Shown here: one piece after another, positions 12,391-23,399 of the stretch | Layout: each line of letters opens with the position of its first letter | Position numbering within the stretch: position 1 is the first letter of the stretch | Source: Thuidium tamariscinum | Lineage: Eukaryota > Streptophyta > Bryopsida > Hypnales > Thuidiaceae | Assembly: GCA_947034885.2 (NCBI GenBank) | Contig: OX344749.2 | Coordinates: 26,303,501 to 26,367,500, forward strand | Length of the DNA stretch: 64,000 bases | Reading direction: 5' to 3' | Position numbers and translations under genes: made by a program | The notes under the pieces: generated by a model | Told to the model about the DNA's origin: nothing | Database searches by the model: none | The model's input: the letters and a program-made list of their open reading frames with translations, nothing else

Positions 12391-13196
12391 TTGTCCACAC
12401 CTTCCAGTTCCACCTTCTTGCTCTTCGCAATCCCCCCCTTCTTCCCCTTCTTAGCGGCCGACGTCTTCTTCTTCTTCCCCGCTTTCGGTGCCGCAGGGGC
12501 GTGTCCTCCGAACAGCAGCTTAAACGCCCACACCGCAAACACGGTCCCAACCATGGGCCCAACCCAGTACACCAAGAAATGCTCCCATGACGTATGCTTC
12601 TTGGACACAAACGCCCACCCGAACGCATTCGCAGGGTTCATCGCAGGACCAGTATACGCTCCACCAGCAATCACAAGCGTAATAGTCGCCCCGATGATAA
12701 CCAGCGTCTTCAGAATGCGGTTACTTGGCCCCCTCAAAAGCGCCCACATCACAATGAGTGTGATAGTGAAGGTCAGCAGAGTTTCAGCAATCACGCCTGT
12801 TTGGAGCGGAACTTTGAGCTTCGGACCACCCAACATGTGCCTGTACTGCTTAGGCATGACCTCAATGATGGTTAAGGCGCCCCCGACGGCACCAAGCATC
12901 TGCGCAGGGAGGCGGATGGCGAGAGTGAAGAGATCATCCTTGCTCACGCCCGCGTAAGAGAATGCGACTAAAGCAGTCGGGTTCCAGCTAGCGCCACCGA
13001 GGGCTTGCCCTAAAGAGGAGAAGAAGAAGATGAGGAACGACACCAAGGAGAACACAATGTACATCTTGCCCTTCCCAGGCCCGTCTAACCCCAAGGAGGG
13101 CGCCAGTGCGGTGGACACCGCGCCCAAGGAAGCCATGCTGAACACCCATAAGAACGTGATAGACGCATCCGCCACGGCCTTCCTCGCTAACCCCAT
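12363..13196 (-). CDS. SIP1: SIP1-type small basic intrinsic protein (aquaporin), 277 aa
   Basis: Membrane channel of the plant SIP subfamily. SIPs are known ER-located aquaporins passing water or small solutes; the solute here is not known. A single uninterrupted exon encodes six hydrophobic helices and two pore half-helices. The first pore motif is NPT (residues 72-74), the typical SIP1 variant of NPA. The second is canonical NPA (187-189), within YTGPAMNPANAFGWAFV. Family-diagnostic stretches include LAIRLPAQMLGAVGGAL and HMLGGPKL. The C-terminal ~45 residues are Lys-rich and basic, longer than the short basic tail usual for SIP1. Start: ATG at 13196; the open frame upstream has only TTG and then a TGA. 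The leader has a probable 91-bp intron (13330-13240). The last codons form part of the downstream tandem array. Confidence 0.95.
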   Translation of the reverse strand: MGLARKAVADASITFLWVFSMASLGAVSTALAPSLGLDGPGKGKMYIVFSLVSFLIFFFSSLGQALGGASWNPTALVAFSYAGVSKDDLFTLAIRLPAQMLGAVGGALTIIEVMPKQYRHMLGGPKLKVPLQTGVIAETLLTFTITLIVMWALLRGPSNRILKTLVIIGATITLVIAGGAYTGPAMNPANAFGWAFVSKKHTSWEHFLVYWVGPMVGTVFAVWAFKLLFGGHAPAAPKAGKKKKTSAAKKGKKGGIAKSKKVELEGVDNVAGKVKAS

Positions 13197-13239
13197 CGCC
13201 AATCACTCCCGATCCAATTCCGATTGCCAAGCTCACAGC

Positions 13240-13330
13240 CTGCAAAATACAATCCAGAGCCCAATCAACTTCCGCAAACGTCTCAGCGAGTGCACTCGCA
13301 CCCACCATTTGAAACAGGGAGAAGGCTTAC
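13240..13330 (-). other. Probable 5'UTR intron of SIP1
   Basis: On the minus strand GATGTG|GTAAGC at 13331/13330 and TTTTGCAG|GCTG at 13240/13239 make a good donor and acceptor 91 bp apart, just upstream of the SIP1 start codon. Splicing would keep the leader non-coding for SIP1, because an in-frame TGA precedes the ATG. Confidence 0.5.
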
Positions 13331-13439
13331 CACATCCGCTAGTAGCCGTCGGGGAAGACGAAGAAGGCTGGTGATGGGAATGTCCCAGGAAGCACAGAAG
13401 CGTGAGGAGCACACACCACCATCCCACAATGCACACAAG

Positions 13440-16400
13440 AATCGTGATAAATCTGTAACTTAGCCGCCATTCCGATTCGCCATCGTTGACTCTTTCACAG
13501 GCGCGACGATTCTTGGGCGACTTGAGTCCAATGATCTGGCAGTCGTCGGTCGATCAAGGGAATCAAAACATTCTCGCGCGTCTCATTCCGCTACCATGCC
13601 CTTTTCTTTTTGTTGGCTATGTCCTCTATAGCATCGACTCTCTGGTTTTCCAGAGGTCCAGTTTCCAAATGTTATCTACAACTGCATTCACACTGCACAA
13701 TATGGTTAGGGTTTGGTTGACATGATCAGAGTATTCTTGTTAAATTTGGTTTCGTATTAAGGCCATGTTAGGACATCCTCATGGGAGGAACAAAACAAGG
13801 GCCTACACAAGGGGTTGTTGATTTAAGACCCTAGTCACTTAGCCACATGTATTGGATAGGTTGCATAACATTGTACTCAAGAACATGTTATGTGGGATGC
13901 ACTCTATAGCATTAAGAACACTTCCTTACTTTTCCTACATTGTTCTTGTGGCAAAATTTCCCCCCATAGTAGAATTGGCCATTGTTGCTTATTTTGCATT
14001 CTAATCTTCTTTTGAAAATGTTTGAATCAATAGGGACTACTCTTGATGTATACCAATGAGGTAGGATTTACTTTTCCATTCTCAAAAAGAATCCCTTATA
14101 ATGAACAAAATTGTCTTGTATGGCTCTTCATCCACCCTTAATCCTTGAATTAAATTATAAGCCCATTTTGTATATTTTAGTAAAGCATAATACCTTCCCA
14201 GCATGTTAGACAATGACTTGGTTATACAATGTTATAGTGGGTATCTTGTTGAATTGTGGCCTAGTGTCTTGCTTTTTTAGGTAATACTTTCATATCCACT
14301 TAACTTCAAAACATTATTGACAATACAAAGTATGCTTTGGATGACATCATTTAAGTCTAGAGGATGAAAAAAAATTATCCACATATGGTTTTTGGAAGTT
14401 GCTTGAGTATATTTCTAGTAAATAATATTGCAAATTCCTTCATTATCAAACTATTGACTTTTTTAAACAAAAAGATGTTTATTCCATGAATCCCCCCTGT
14501 AGTGCACTATAGATCAATTTTACTTGTCCTTAAAAGAAAATTTACTAAAAAATATTTTAAAATGTTTCACCTCCCCAAAATTTAGTTCCAAACCTAAGAT
14601 GTTCCATTTAAGGACCTCCTTCCTTACTATTTACTCTTCATGTGAATTTTGACTATAAAAATGATATATTTTTAATTTAAATAGAACTAAATGAATGAAG
14701 CTTATTATGTACAGTTTTACTCTAATATTTTATGGCAATATGAACTTTGGACCTAAAAGTCATAGTTTGTTGATTTTCTAATTTTAGAATGATATGATAG
14801 CTTTGGTTTAAATTATGATGTTCTTCATTATAATATACATCTATAGAAATGATTTCAGATTTTTTGAGTGTATTTGATATAGATTTTCTTCATTTTTTTC
14901 ACAAAAAATTCACAACAATTTGATTATTTTATAGCTTACAGTAGATATATGATTGTTTGTGAAAAAATATGTGATATTTTTTTTCATTCAATTCTATATG
15001 CAATGGAGCTTGCCCAATTGTTTAAGAAAAATTAAGAAAATAATGATTGGAAATCTATTGAAAGTAGACATTGTGCCAATCTTTACTAATAAAAGAGGAT
15101 TTTTGGGCTTCTCAAAGATTGTTTTAGGATTGTTCCCTCAAACTATTCCCAATGTTGCAAATCAACTATGCATTGTTGGTCTAAATTTTTAATTTTAAGA
15201 AATACTAAATTTTTTTTTCTAAAATTTTTAGAATGTATTAATAAGTGAAAATGAGATTAAAAACATTATATATATAATTTGATGTGGTCGTCACCCAACC
15301 ATGTCAAATTGCTAATGTGGCAACATTCTCAACATTTCCACATCAATTTCAATATTTAGGAACTTACAGTTTTCCAAAGGGTCCAATCTCTCCTAATGGC
15401 TTATATGAAATAGATGCCATTGGTGCAAATTCATCATAAATAAAATAAAAAAACACAAGAATAAACTTTGTCATGGAATATAAATTGTAGGAGAGGGCTC
15501 AAAAATAGTGTGGGCATTTAGAATTGTCCAATAGGAAGCTGTGAAATGGATACCTAATTGTAGGAAAATGGTCTCTTAATTACATCAAAGCATGATAAGA
15601 TTTGGTTTAAGAACCACAATGGATTTTTTCCTAACTAAGTGGATAGGTGTCTACTAATTTTATTCATAATAAAAATTGGTGGTCCAACTACCTTCTTACA
15701 AATGTTAGAAAATCTAAAATAATGAATGATTCAAGCATTCATTTCAAGTTTAGAAAGAGTTACATTTAGAAACCATCTCTATTACTTTTTATATGTTGCA
15801 ATGCTAGTTTTTGAACAAAACCATTTTTTTAAAAGGAACTAAGCATGTGTGGGTTTCCAAGGCCTATAAATCACAAATAGGGACCTATATATGCCAGATT
15901 TTGTTTGAAAATTCATAAGTAATTCACAAATGCTCTGAAAATTATGAAATGACTTGTGTTAGATTCTTCATTTATTTCTCTTTGACTGAAAAATGAGAAA
16001 AAAATATTACCATCTCAAAAAATACATGATAAAGGCAGACCAACCCCTAAATGAGTGGTTTCTAAGCCTCTTACCTTAGTTGCAACATGATGCTTCAAAA
16101 GTGGTGCAATGCATTGCAAAGTATTTATTGGCATTGCTGCTCTTAAAAAGTGATTCAAATAATAAAAAAAGTAGTTTTGACAAAGAATCTCAAAAGTAGG
16201 AAGTTCTCTTGCAATCTTTCCAAGTTTTTTCAAAGTCCAAACTTAAAAAGAAAACATGATAAGCTTGTAAAGTTGTTGGGTTGCTTCAAGGTTGTATTAG
16301 ATTCTTTTTTTTCATTTTTGATCTACTACATTCTATTATGGCCTATTGTTGTAGCCCATTGAAGGGCCCTTTGAAGATGGCCTTAAGAAATCTAAGGTAT

Positions 16401-17020
16401 TTACATGCATATAAATGAAATATTGATATTCTAAATGAAGGCAAGGACCTAATCACTATGTCCCAAGTTCTGATTTTAAAGTCAACTTCCAACTTGCTTA
16501 GGACGTAAAAGACTAGGAAGTCAATACAAACCATTCTATATAGAATTTTGGAGTTTTATATTATGAAGACTAGAGTCCCAACTCCAAATTTTTGCATGTT
16601 TAATGTTACATGGAAAATTCATGTCTAAAATTGGGTCAAAAAGTCAAAACCTTTTAAACACACTTTTTTTATACAATTTGGAAGAGTTAGATTTTTAGTT
16701 AGAATCAACACATGAAGATATTTTATTTTGTATACTTCTTAAATTATATACAAAATAACATATGGGACTTAGAACTTGAACTGGATTTCTATTTTTGTTA
16801 GACCCAACTTTAGACACCAAATCCTATTTCATTGTGTCATTGTGAAATTCCAAGCCCAAATTTTCAACTCTATTGTTATACAAGCATTTTAAAGTATATA
16901 CTAATCATTGCCTTTGTCTTTAGTGCAAAGTCCCAAGTAGCTAGATTTCCAACTCTCTACCAATTAGATTTTTGAGAATTTAGTGAGGCTTGGGACTTAA
17001 CCCAAGTGTCAAGATGGACA
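13440..17020. other. SIP1 promoter side, then AT-rich repeat-derived DNA
   Basis: 13440-13720 is moderate-GC and is probably the SIP1 promoter/leader. Beyond it the DNA is AT-rich and gene-free. Segments have relatives elsewhere in the window: 15640-15830 matches 27355-27530 in inverted orientation (shared CCTTCTTACAAATGTTA), and 15283-15400 resembles 25968-26075. No intact transposon ends were found. Confidence 0.5.
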
Positions 17021-17245
17021 TTTTGTGTCTAATGATTGATAGAGAATCTTTCTGTAGATAAAAGTGCAACTATTCATCTTCAAATTTGTGTGTCGAAAGA
17101 GAGAAGAGAGATCTTCTATAGTAGTTCAACTTCCAATGAGTGCTTTTGAATTTATTTAACCAATTTAACCAATGATTCTTACAATATCAAAATGCATGAT
17201 TTCTATGAGCACCAATCCGTCATTTAAAGAGAAATGACCTTGATG
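17020..17245. repeat. Dispersed repeat, copy 1 of 3
   Basis: Shares the ordered blocks AAAGTGCAACTATTCAT, GAGAGATCTTCTA, CCAATGAGTGCTTTTGAATT and GATTTCTATGAGCACCAAT with 28530-28720 and, more weakly, with 49370-49560. No coding frame or terminal repeats were seen. Probably a fragment of an old transposon. Confidence 0.55.
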
Positions 17246-17932
17246 CAAGAATTGGTGATTGATAACGCTAAACTTTTGAAAGTGGGTCTTAACCCTCTAA
17301 CGTACTGCAGAACAAAAAGTGTCTACTAAATGACTTTCAAAGTTTATTTGGAAACAATGAATGTACATATTCACCTTGGTAACAAGTCTGTAATGACCCT
17401 CCCTGTGCAAGTAATTGAGTTGAAAAATAAGCTACCAAAGAGACTGATGTTGGATCACCAAATTCCAATAAACAATTAAGTTTGATGGCACCAATGTCAT
17501 TGGCTCATATTTGTTATATCTCGTACAAGATCCAAAAGAACTGAAAATGCCAAATTGAACTTCAAACTGAACTTTAAAATGATGTTTGACTACGTGGTCA
17601 AACTCTTACGAGTTAAAAATCTTTAACTTATTCAACAAAGCTCAAAAAACTCACACGCAAATGGTTACATCTAGCCCACACTTCCTAAGGAAGAAATGGC
17701 TCCAATTATGAAGGTTTTAAGCACATCTACCTCACAGGATCATCGAATTCATCCCCTGTTCATGTCGTTGCTGTGTTCTGAAACTACAAGAAATCTTGCT
17801 ATTGAGAGGCAGTTTGGATGCCATACATGTGTGACCATGTCAAGGACATGGCTGTGAAGATCAAAGTCAGACGAACGCATTAACAAAGTTTTTCCTGCTC
17901 ATCAAATTGAAAGGCTGACCTTGCATTACTTG

Positions 17933-20900
17933 TTATCTAACAGCGGCTCTGAGAGATTGCTGTTGTCGTGCGACACTCCAAGCTGAGCCAAACGGTTCTG
18001 CCTGCCCTTGTTGATCGCATCTTGCCCTTGTTTCGAAACAGCCGTTTGCTGCAAGCCCAGGTAATGCAAAGAATTCATTATGCGGTAGAAGATTGCAAGA
18101 CTGAGGGTCCTCTTCAGGCATGGATGCCAGAAAATTTACACGATCCTGAAAGAAAAGAAAATTATAGAAGAAATTGAGTTGATTTGTGCTTACTGGGTTC
18201 TTAAACGAGTTAATACCACGAACCAACGAAGCACCTCTGTTTATTTGTGCTGCCGCAGCTGCCACTCGTACCCTGCAAGGCCAGGGGTTGCAAACTTTAG
18301 CCAAACTTTCTAGTCAATCCTTGTTAAGTGTGATCTTGCTTGTTGTGGCGATTCAGACTGCCTGAGAAAACATGAACTTTTTTCACACATGGGTCAGAAA
18401 GAAGGACTTAATTGCATACCTATTGGCAACGTCAATGAATTCATCTGTTTCGTCGACAATCTCTTCCTGCATTACACGAGATATTGAAATACATGAGTCA
18501 GCAAAACTTTCTTAGGGCATAAAATAGGATTCTCAGTAAAATTAGTCTTTTTCAGAGACTTTTAGACAAAACCATAGAAGAGAATCTTCTCCGTGATTCA
18601 TGCGAAGTTCTCCTAATGGTCACAATAGTTTTCTCCTCCCCAAGAGGCCTTTGTACGATCATTACAACCACAGCAATCTATGAATCACGGGGAAGATTCT
18701 CCATAGTGTTGTCTAAGAATTCTAGATAACAGTCTAATTTACTGAAAACGCCACAGCTCTAATTTATTCTCTCAGTGGAACAATGAGAACTGAAACAATT
18801 TCTTAGTACTCTGACGCCAAAAGCAATGGCTGAGGAACAAAGTTTAGACTTCACGAGGACTACAACTTTTGATGCTAGCATCAAATTGAGTTGCTTTTCG
18901 ATGATCTATTCCGATGCACTTTTGCATTCAGTCTTAGCTATTTCTGCATCATTTAATCGACCCAAACAACAAATACTGATTCCTTCAACATATTGGCATT
19001 TCCGGTCTCTTGAAATGTAAATCAAAAAAGCTGTGGAAATGTTGTTTTATTCTTCTACTTTCCATGATATTTCTTGAGCAATTAGTGAGATGGTTTAGAT
19101 TGACAGAAGCAATTTTGTAAAAAAAGGGTGAGTCACGTTACTTGGAGAAGCTCTTCCATGACGTCTTCAAGTGTGATGATCCCAATCACTTCTCCAGCAT
19201 CGACGTGACCATATACTTCACCTTCGTCAACCTTCTTGACCTTCTTTAGTACCCGTAAGCTGTCATCCACCTGCACACCCTTCTCTAAATCTGCGTCACT
19301 GTTGGTGTCCATTTCCCGTGACTGTTGGTGGTCTTCCTCTTCCACGCTAAGACTCCTTTCGATCTTGCTCCGAACTTTTGTTACTGCTGCCATATGACTT
19401 CCTTTTTGAAATTCGTTCAGAATATCATAGAGTGGCATATCGCTGGGCACTCTGCAACCCACCCACTCTTTGCCATCAGCGACTTGAATCAACTACAAAA
19501 CAGATTGCATCTCTCGATTAAAATGAAAACCAAAAATCGTCACCGACCATTTACTCTATCATCAAAATATGACACCTGTTATACTAGGTAAATTAATGAG
19601 TCTAGGTCCAGAAACCGCGAAATTATATGTTGGTGAACAAAAAAATGTACCTGGGAATCTTCCTTATGGTGGTTTGCTTGATGGAGACTTCATCCTCAGC
19701 ACGCACTGATAGTAGAGTTTTCACCTGGAAGAAGACATGCATAGTTGAAGATTACAAAACAACTGCATTTTGTACAAAAAAATGGTAGTACGAAGGAAAA
19801 GTTCAGGGACTAGAAAGTAGGATACCAACAATAGACCAACTAGATTTCGTTTATCTCCATCGTAAATAGGAACGCGGCTGTGCCCACGAGCTAATATTCT
19901 CTGAATTGTATCCCTGGAGAATTGAAACATCCCAATTTAGTAAATAGTTCGGCAGCTTTCAAACCACCATTTCAAAAAAACATCCAAGAAAACTGAACCT
20001 GCAGGATCACAACTTCCATAAGTTCGAAATGTGATGAAGAAGCGTACCAGTCTAGCTTTGAGTTAAGATCCAGTGTGAAGGTTGACTCTAAAGGAGTCAT
20101 GGCATCCAGCGCTCTCTGAGATCAGCACAGTACATGCAATAAGTCAGCATGATCACATTCTTAATGGGAAGAAGTGCTGCGAACTCTCGGCCATTTTCAG
20201 TAAATCATTCAAGTTACGCCCGAGAGTCTAAATCAACAACAGTGACTGCTTCAATATCTACAGGAGTTGAAATATACTTATTTAAGAGACAACATGTACC
20301 AATAGAAGGAAGAAACCATGCCCTTAATGATTATACTATAAAATCATGTCTTGAAAGTTACTAAAGCCGACAGATAGAATCCACTTCACACTTTAAGCTC
20401 GAACATTTAGGGGTCAATGCTTGAGGCAGGTCACCTTCGATGTAAGGTCTAAAGCTCCTTGAATAATCGTCGTTTCATCATGCGAAAGGTCTCCTCCTTT
20501 GCCAGCCTACCAGAAAACAATTGGACAAGAACTTCGAAATGAAAATTTGTGCATACTTATTTAAGAAATCCTCCACTAAATGATTAGGTCCGCATTGCGA
20601 TAAGACATACATGCAAAAATTGTTCTTGGAGAAGGATCTATGCTGTGACTAACAATGACCTGCTGGCCTCTACCTCTTGCCCGTGAATGCCCACGAGTGC
20701 CTTGAGTTGCGTCCGCCTGAACATTCCGGAATCATTGTGCCCCAACAAATAGTCCAAAATCTGCGTTCAAAATTATTGCAATCAGAAAACATAAAAACTA
20801 AAATTTATGCACGAATTAGGACCAGGAAGCAGAAAGATCAAGCAAGGCAACACAATGTCAAGCAACGAAGCCAAACTCACCTTGCCAACAGGGTAGGAGA

Positions 20901-22147
20901 CTGGCAAGCAAATGAACATGAGCACCTTGACCAGCCAAACAAGGTTTGCACCAATTGCTAGTCCATATTTAGAACAGACTGCTTGTGGAATTACCTGAGT
21001 AGCAAGCACAGGCACCAAGGTGCATTCAATAGTTAGGGCTACAACATAACATTTTTGAATAGTAATAGCATGCGCCTCCAAAGAGCAGTTCCGACTAAGA
21101 GTAATTTACAGAACCATCATTCCAAATCAGAACTTATATCAAGCAAAATTTAAACCTTAAACATGCTCTCACAATTTAAGAAAACGGCTCATTGATTGAA
21201 GAGCTCTTGTTAATATTGAGCTCAGACAACTTTGCAAAACGTGTCGAGGAATCACTTTAATGCCAACTTACGGTGCTCAACAAGGACTCTCTAGAATGGA
21301 TTGAAAGAACACTATCTGTAAGAATTCAATTCCACAATTCTAATCATTTTGAACCTCTTCCAATAAAAACTAAAGATTCTAAAAGGCAAGGGAAAATTCA
21401 GCCATACCTCTCCAAAAGCAAGTACCAGAGTGACTGACAAAATAACAGCCACAAACTCATTGAACATATCATCTAAAAATATGGGAAGCGCCTGCATGTG
21501 TCCATCCCAAAATTTCAAAATCAGCATGGCATTGAGAACGGTGATAATAAACAAGAGTCTAGGAATAAATTGAGGCACACCTTCAAACTAGATTCCCTTT
21601 GCAAACAACACTACCGAGTGCACATATGCCCTGAATTGAAATTGCTCTCAAGCAAAGACCCTTACCTCCATAGCCGCTGCATTACACAGAAGCAATGTCA
21701 CGAGAAGCTGATGCTGCTCTTGCACTACAGGGAGAATCTTCGCTGCACCAAACAATCACACCACGTACAATGTTAAACAAAACCCGAAATCAACAGTTAA
21801 GCGTCACTCCAACAAACCCTAAAGATCCAAGGATTCACGCTTTCCAAATGATCCATTCCGGTAAACATTACAATTCAGATGGAACCCAAAAGAAAGTCAG
21901 ATACTCCGAAGGGATCTCTTCAAGGTCACTCACTAGCCTGTTTCTTCTCGTCTTCACTTCCACTTTGCTGCAGGACTTCCAAATCAATTAACCCCAGTGA
22001 CATAAGCCCCAACGTAAGCCCAGACATGATGCCCGCAAACAGCACCAGAAAAAGAGAAATCGCAGCCGCTATCCACCACTCCGCATCCCCGATCTCCGTT
22101 TGCACGGGACTCCTCTTTCCCAGCAAGAGCATTGCAACAAACCCCAT
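17933..22147 (-). CDS. CBSDUF: CBS-domain / DUF21 (CNNM-like) membrane protein, 13 exons, ~508 aa
   Basis: Plant homologue of CNNM/CorC-type proteins, proposed metal-ion (Mg) transport regulators; the role here is inferred. Exons: 22147-21934, 21742-21666, 21491-21408, 20994-20881, 20760-20674, 20506-20435, 20115-20048, 19913-19826, 19724-19651, 19451-19142, 18466-18420, 18272-18194, 18145-17933. Every junction is GT-AG, phases match, and the total is 1527 nt. DUF21 spans roughly residues 25-200: LFAGIMSGLTLGLMSLGLIDLEVL, read in two pieces, then LPIFLDDMF, FGEVIPQAVCSKYGLAIGA, and PVSYPVGKILDYLLGH. The CBS pair follows (AMTPLESTFTLD, GHSRVPIYDGDKRNLVGLLL, PLYDILNEFQKGSHMAAV), then an acidic insert and the CBS2 end GIITLEDVMEELLQEEIVDE. 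The C-tail has AAAAAQ and is Gln/Arg-rich. Start: the first ATG upstream of the first membrane segment. Confidence 0.93.
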
Positions 22148-23030
22148 TGAATCAACCCAACCTCTCGATCTCGATCTGTACTTACACTACTAATTCCTCT
22201 TCCTGAATTCAAATCTCAGACCCTCAATTCTCAAGCCAACACTTTTAGGGCACCCACACATGCTCATTTGTTGATCTCAATCAATAGGCATCTGCATTGA
22301 TGGTTTTGGGAATGAGAAAACGGGGGGATTCGACTCATATTCTATCAATGCCCACAATCCAAGCCGTCTTGCTTTCGTTGTCAAATGTTTGTCAGATGTG
22401 CTGGAATGGCTAATTCAGAATAGGTAGGGACTACTGATAAGAATTGTGGGTGAATTTGGTCGGATTGAGCTGATTGAAGGTGAAGAAAAGTGTTGGATCT
22501 TGAGGCGAACTTAGCGGGAATGAGTTCAGGTTGAGACTCTCGCTGGGTTGCGTAACTCGGAGAAGGGTCCTTGGGGGGACGCGTGGCATGAGGCTAGGGT
22601 TTTTAGGGGTTTTCATGGCAGGAACCAAGGAGCGAAGTTGGCTGGGCGTCTGCCACGTGGTTTGGGTGAGTTATTCTGTGGCTGGGTGATTGGCAGATCA
22701 GATCAGTGGATCCTTGCCTGAGCCGATTCGTTTGCTGGGAAATTGAGAAAGGAAGGCTCTTTTGTAAATGCGTCCTGGCTTTGACACTTTCAGAGGCAGG
22801 TTTTTTTCTTTCATTTCTTGTGAAGTGTCAAAGTGGCTATATTTCATTTTATTGTGGAGCACCAAATCTCAACATTCATCCATATATTGAATAGAAAATA
22901 TCAAATTGGCACATAATACATATCTATCATTCTCTTTTCATCCATTATTTGGCGATTTCATCTACTTTTTAAAAAAAAATTGAAGTTTATTGGCTATTTC
23001 ATCCAAAATTTTACTGTTTTTTTCCTATAA
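22148..23030. promoter_or_regulatory. 5' region of the CBS/DUF21 gene
   Basis: Moderate-GC sequence upstream of the start codon, likely leader and promoter, becoming AT-rich after about 22800. An open frame on the minus strand at 22628-22431 is Pro/Ser/Leu-rich and resembles no known protein; I treat it as leader or upstream non-coding. No TATA box stands out. Confidence 0.45.
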
Positions 23031-23111
23031 GCTTGGTGCTAGGCCAAAAAATTTGGTGCAATTTTGCACCAAATCGCCAAAAAAACACATTGTTAGAGGT
23101 GGCTTGCTTGT

Positions 23112-23384
23112 GTGACGTTAAATCAGTCCCATGAAGTCCTTGAGTTTACCACAAGGGTAAACACTGAAATTTTTTATTTTTTGTATACATTTTTTTTTTC
23201 AAATTCTGAGTTCATATTTGGCATCACAGACTCCAAATGAGTCTACAGAGAGTCAAATGCAACCAAAAAAACCAACAAAAATATAAACCCGAGACCTCAA
23301 TCAATCCCTAATAAAATGAATTTTACCTTACTAGAGCCACGTTCTATCCTTTTGTCGGGCCTTCATGGGACTGATTTAACGTCT
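23112..23384. repeat. Inverted repeat pair around a 220-bp spacer
   Basis: GACGTTAAATCAGTCCCATGAAG at 23114-23136 (23 bases; read as GACGTTAAATC plus AGTCCCATGAAG) recurs as its complement at 23360-23384. Outside the arms, GGCTTGCTTG and CAAGCTTGC-like words extend the symmetry loosely. Possibly a small MITE; the ends are not resolved. Confidence 0.5.
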
Positions 23385-23399
23385 TGCAGCTTGCTTCAG

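Noticed and set aside
12391-12957. 188-codon plus-strand frame opposite the aquaporin
   Set aside because: It is antisense to the SIP1 coding sequence, whose protein is unmistakable.
21498-22193. Several overlapping plus-strand frames of 90-104 codons
   Set aside because: They are antisense to exons and introns of the CBS/DUF21 gene.
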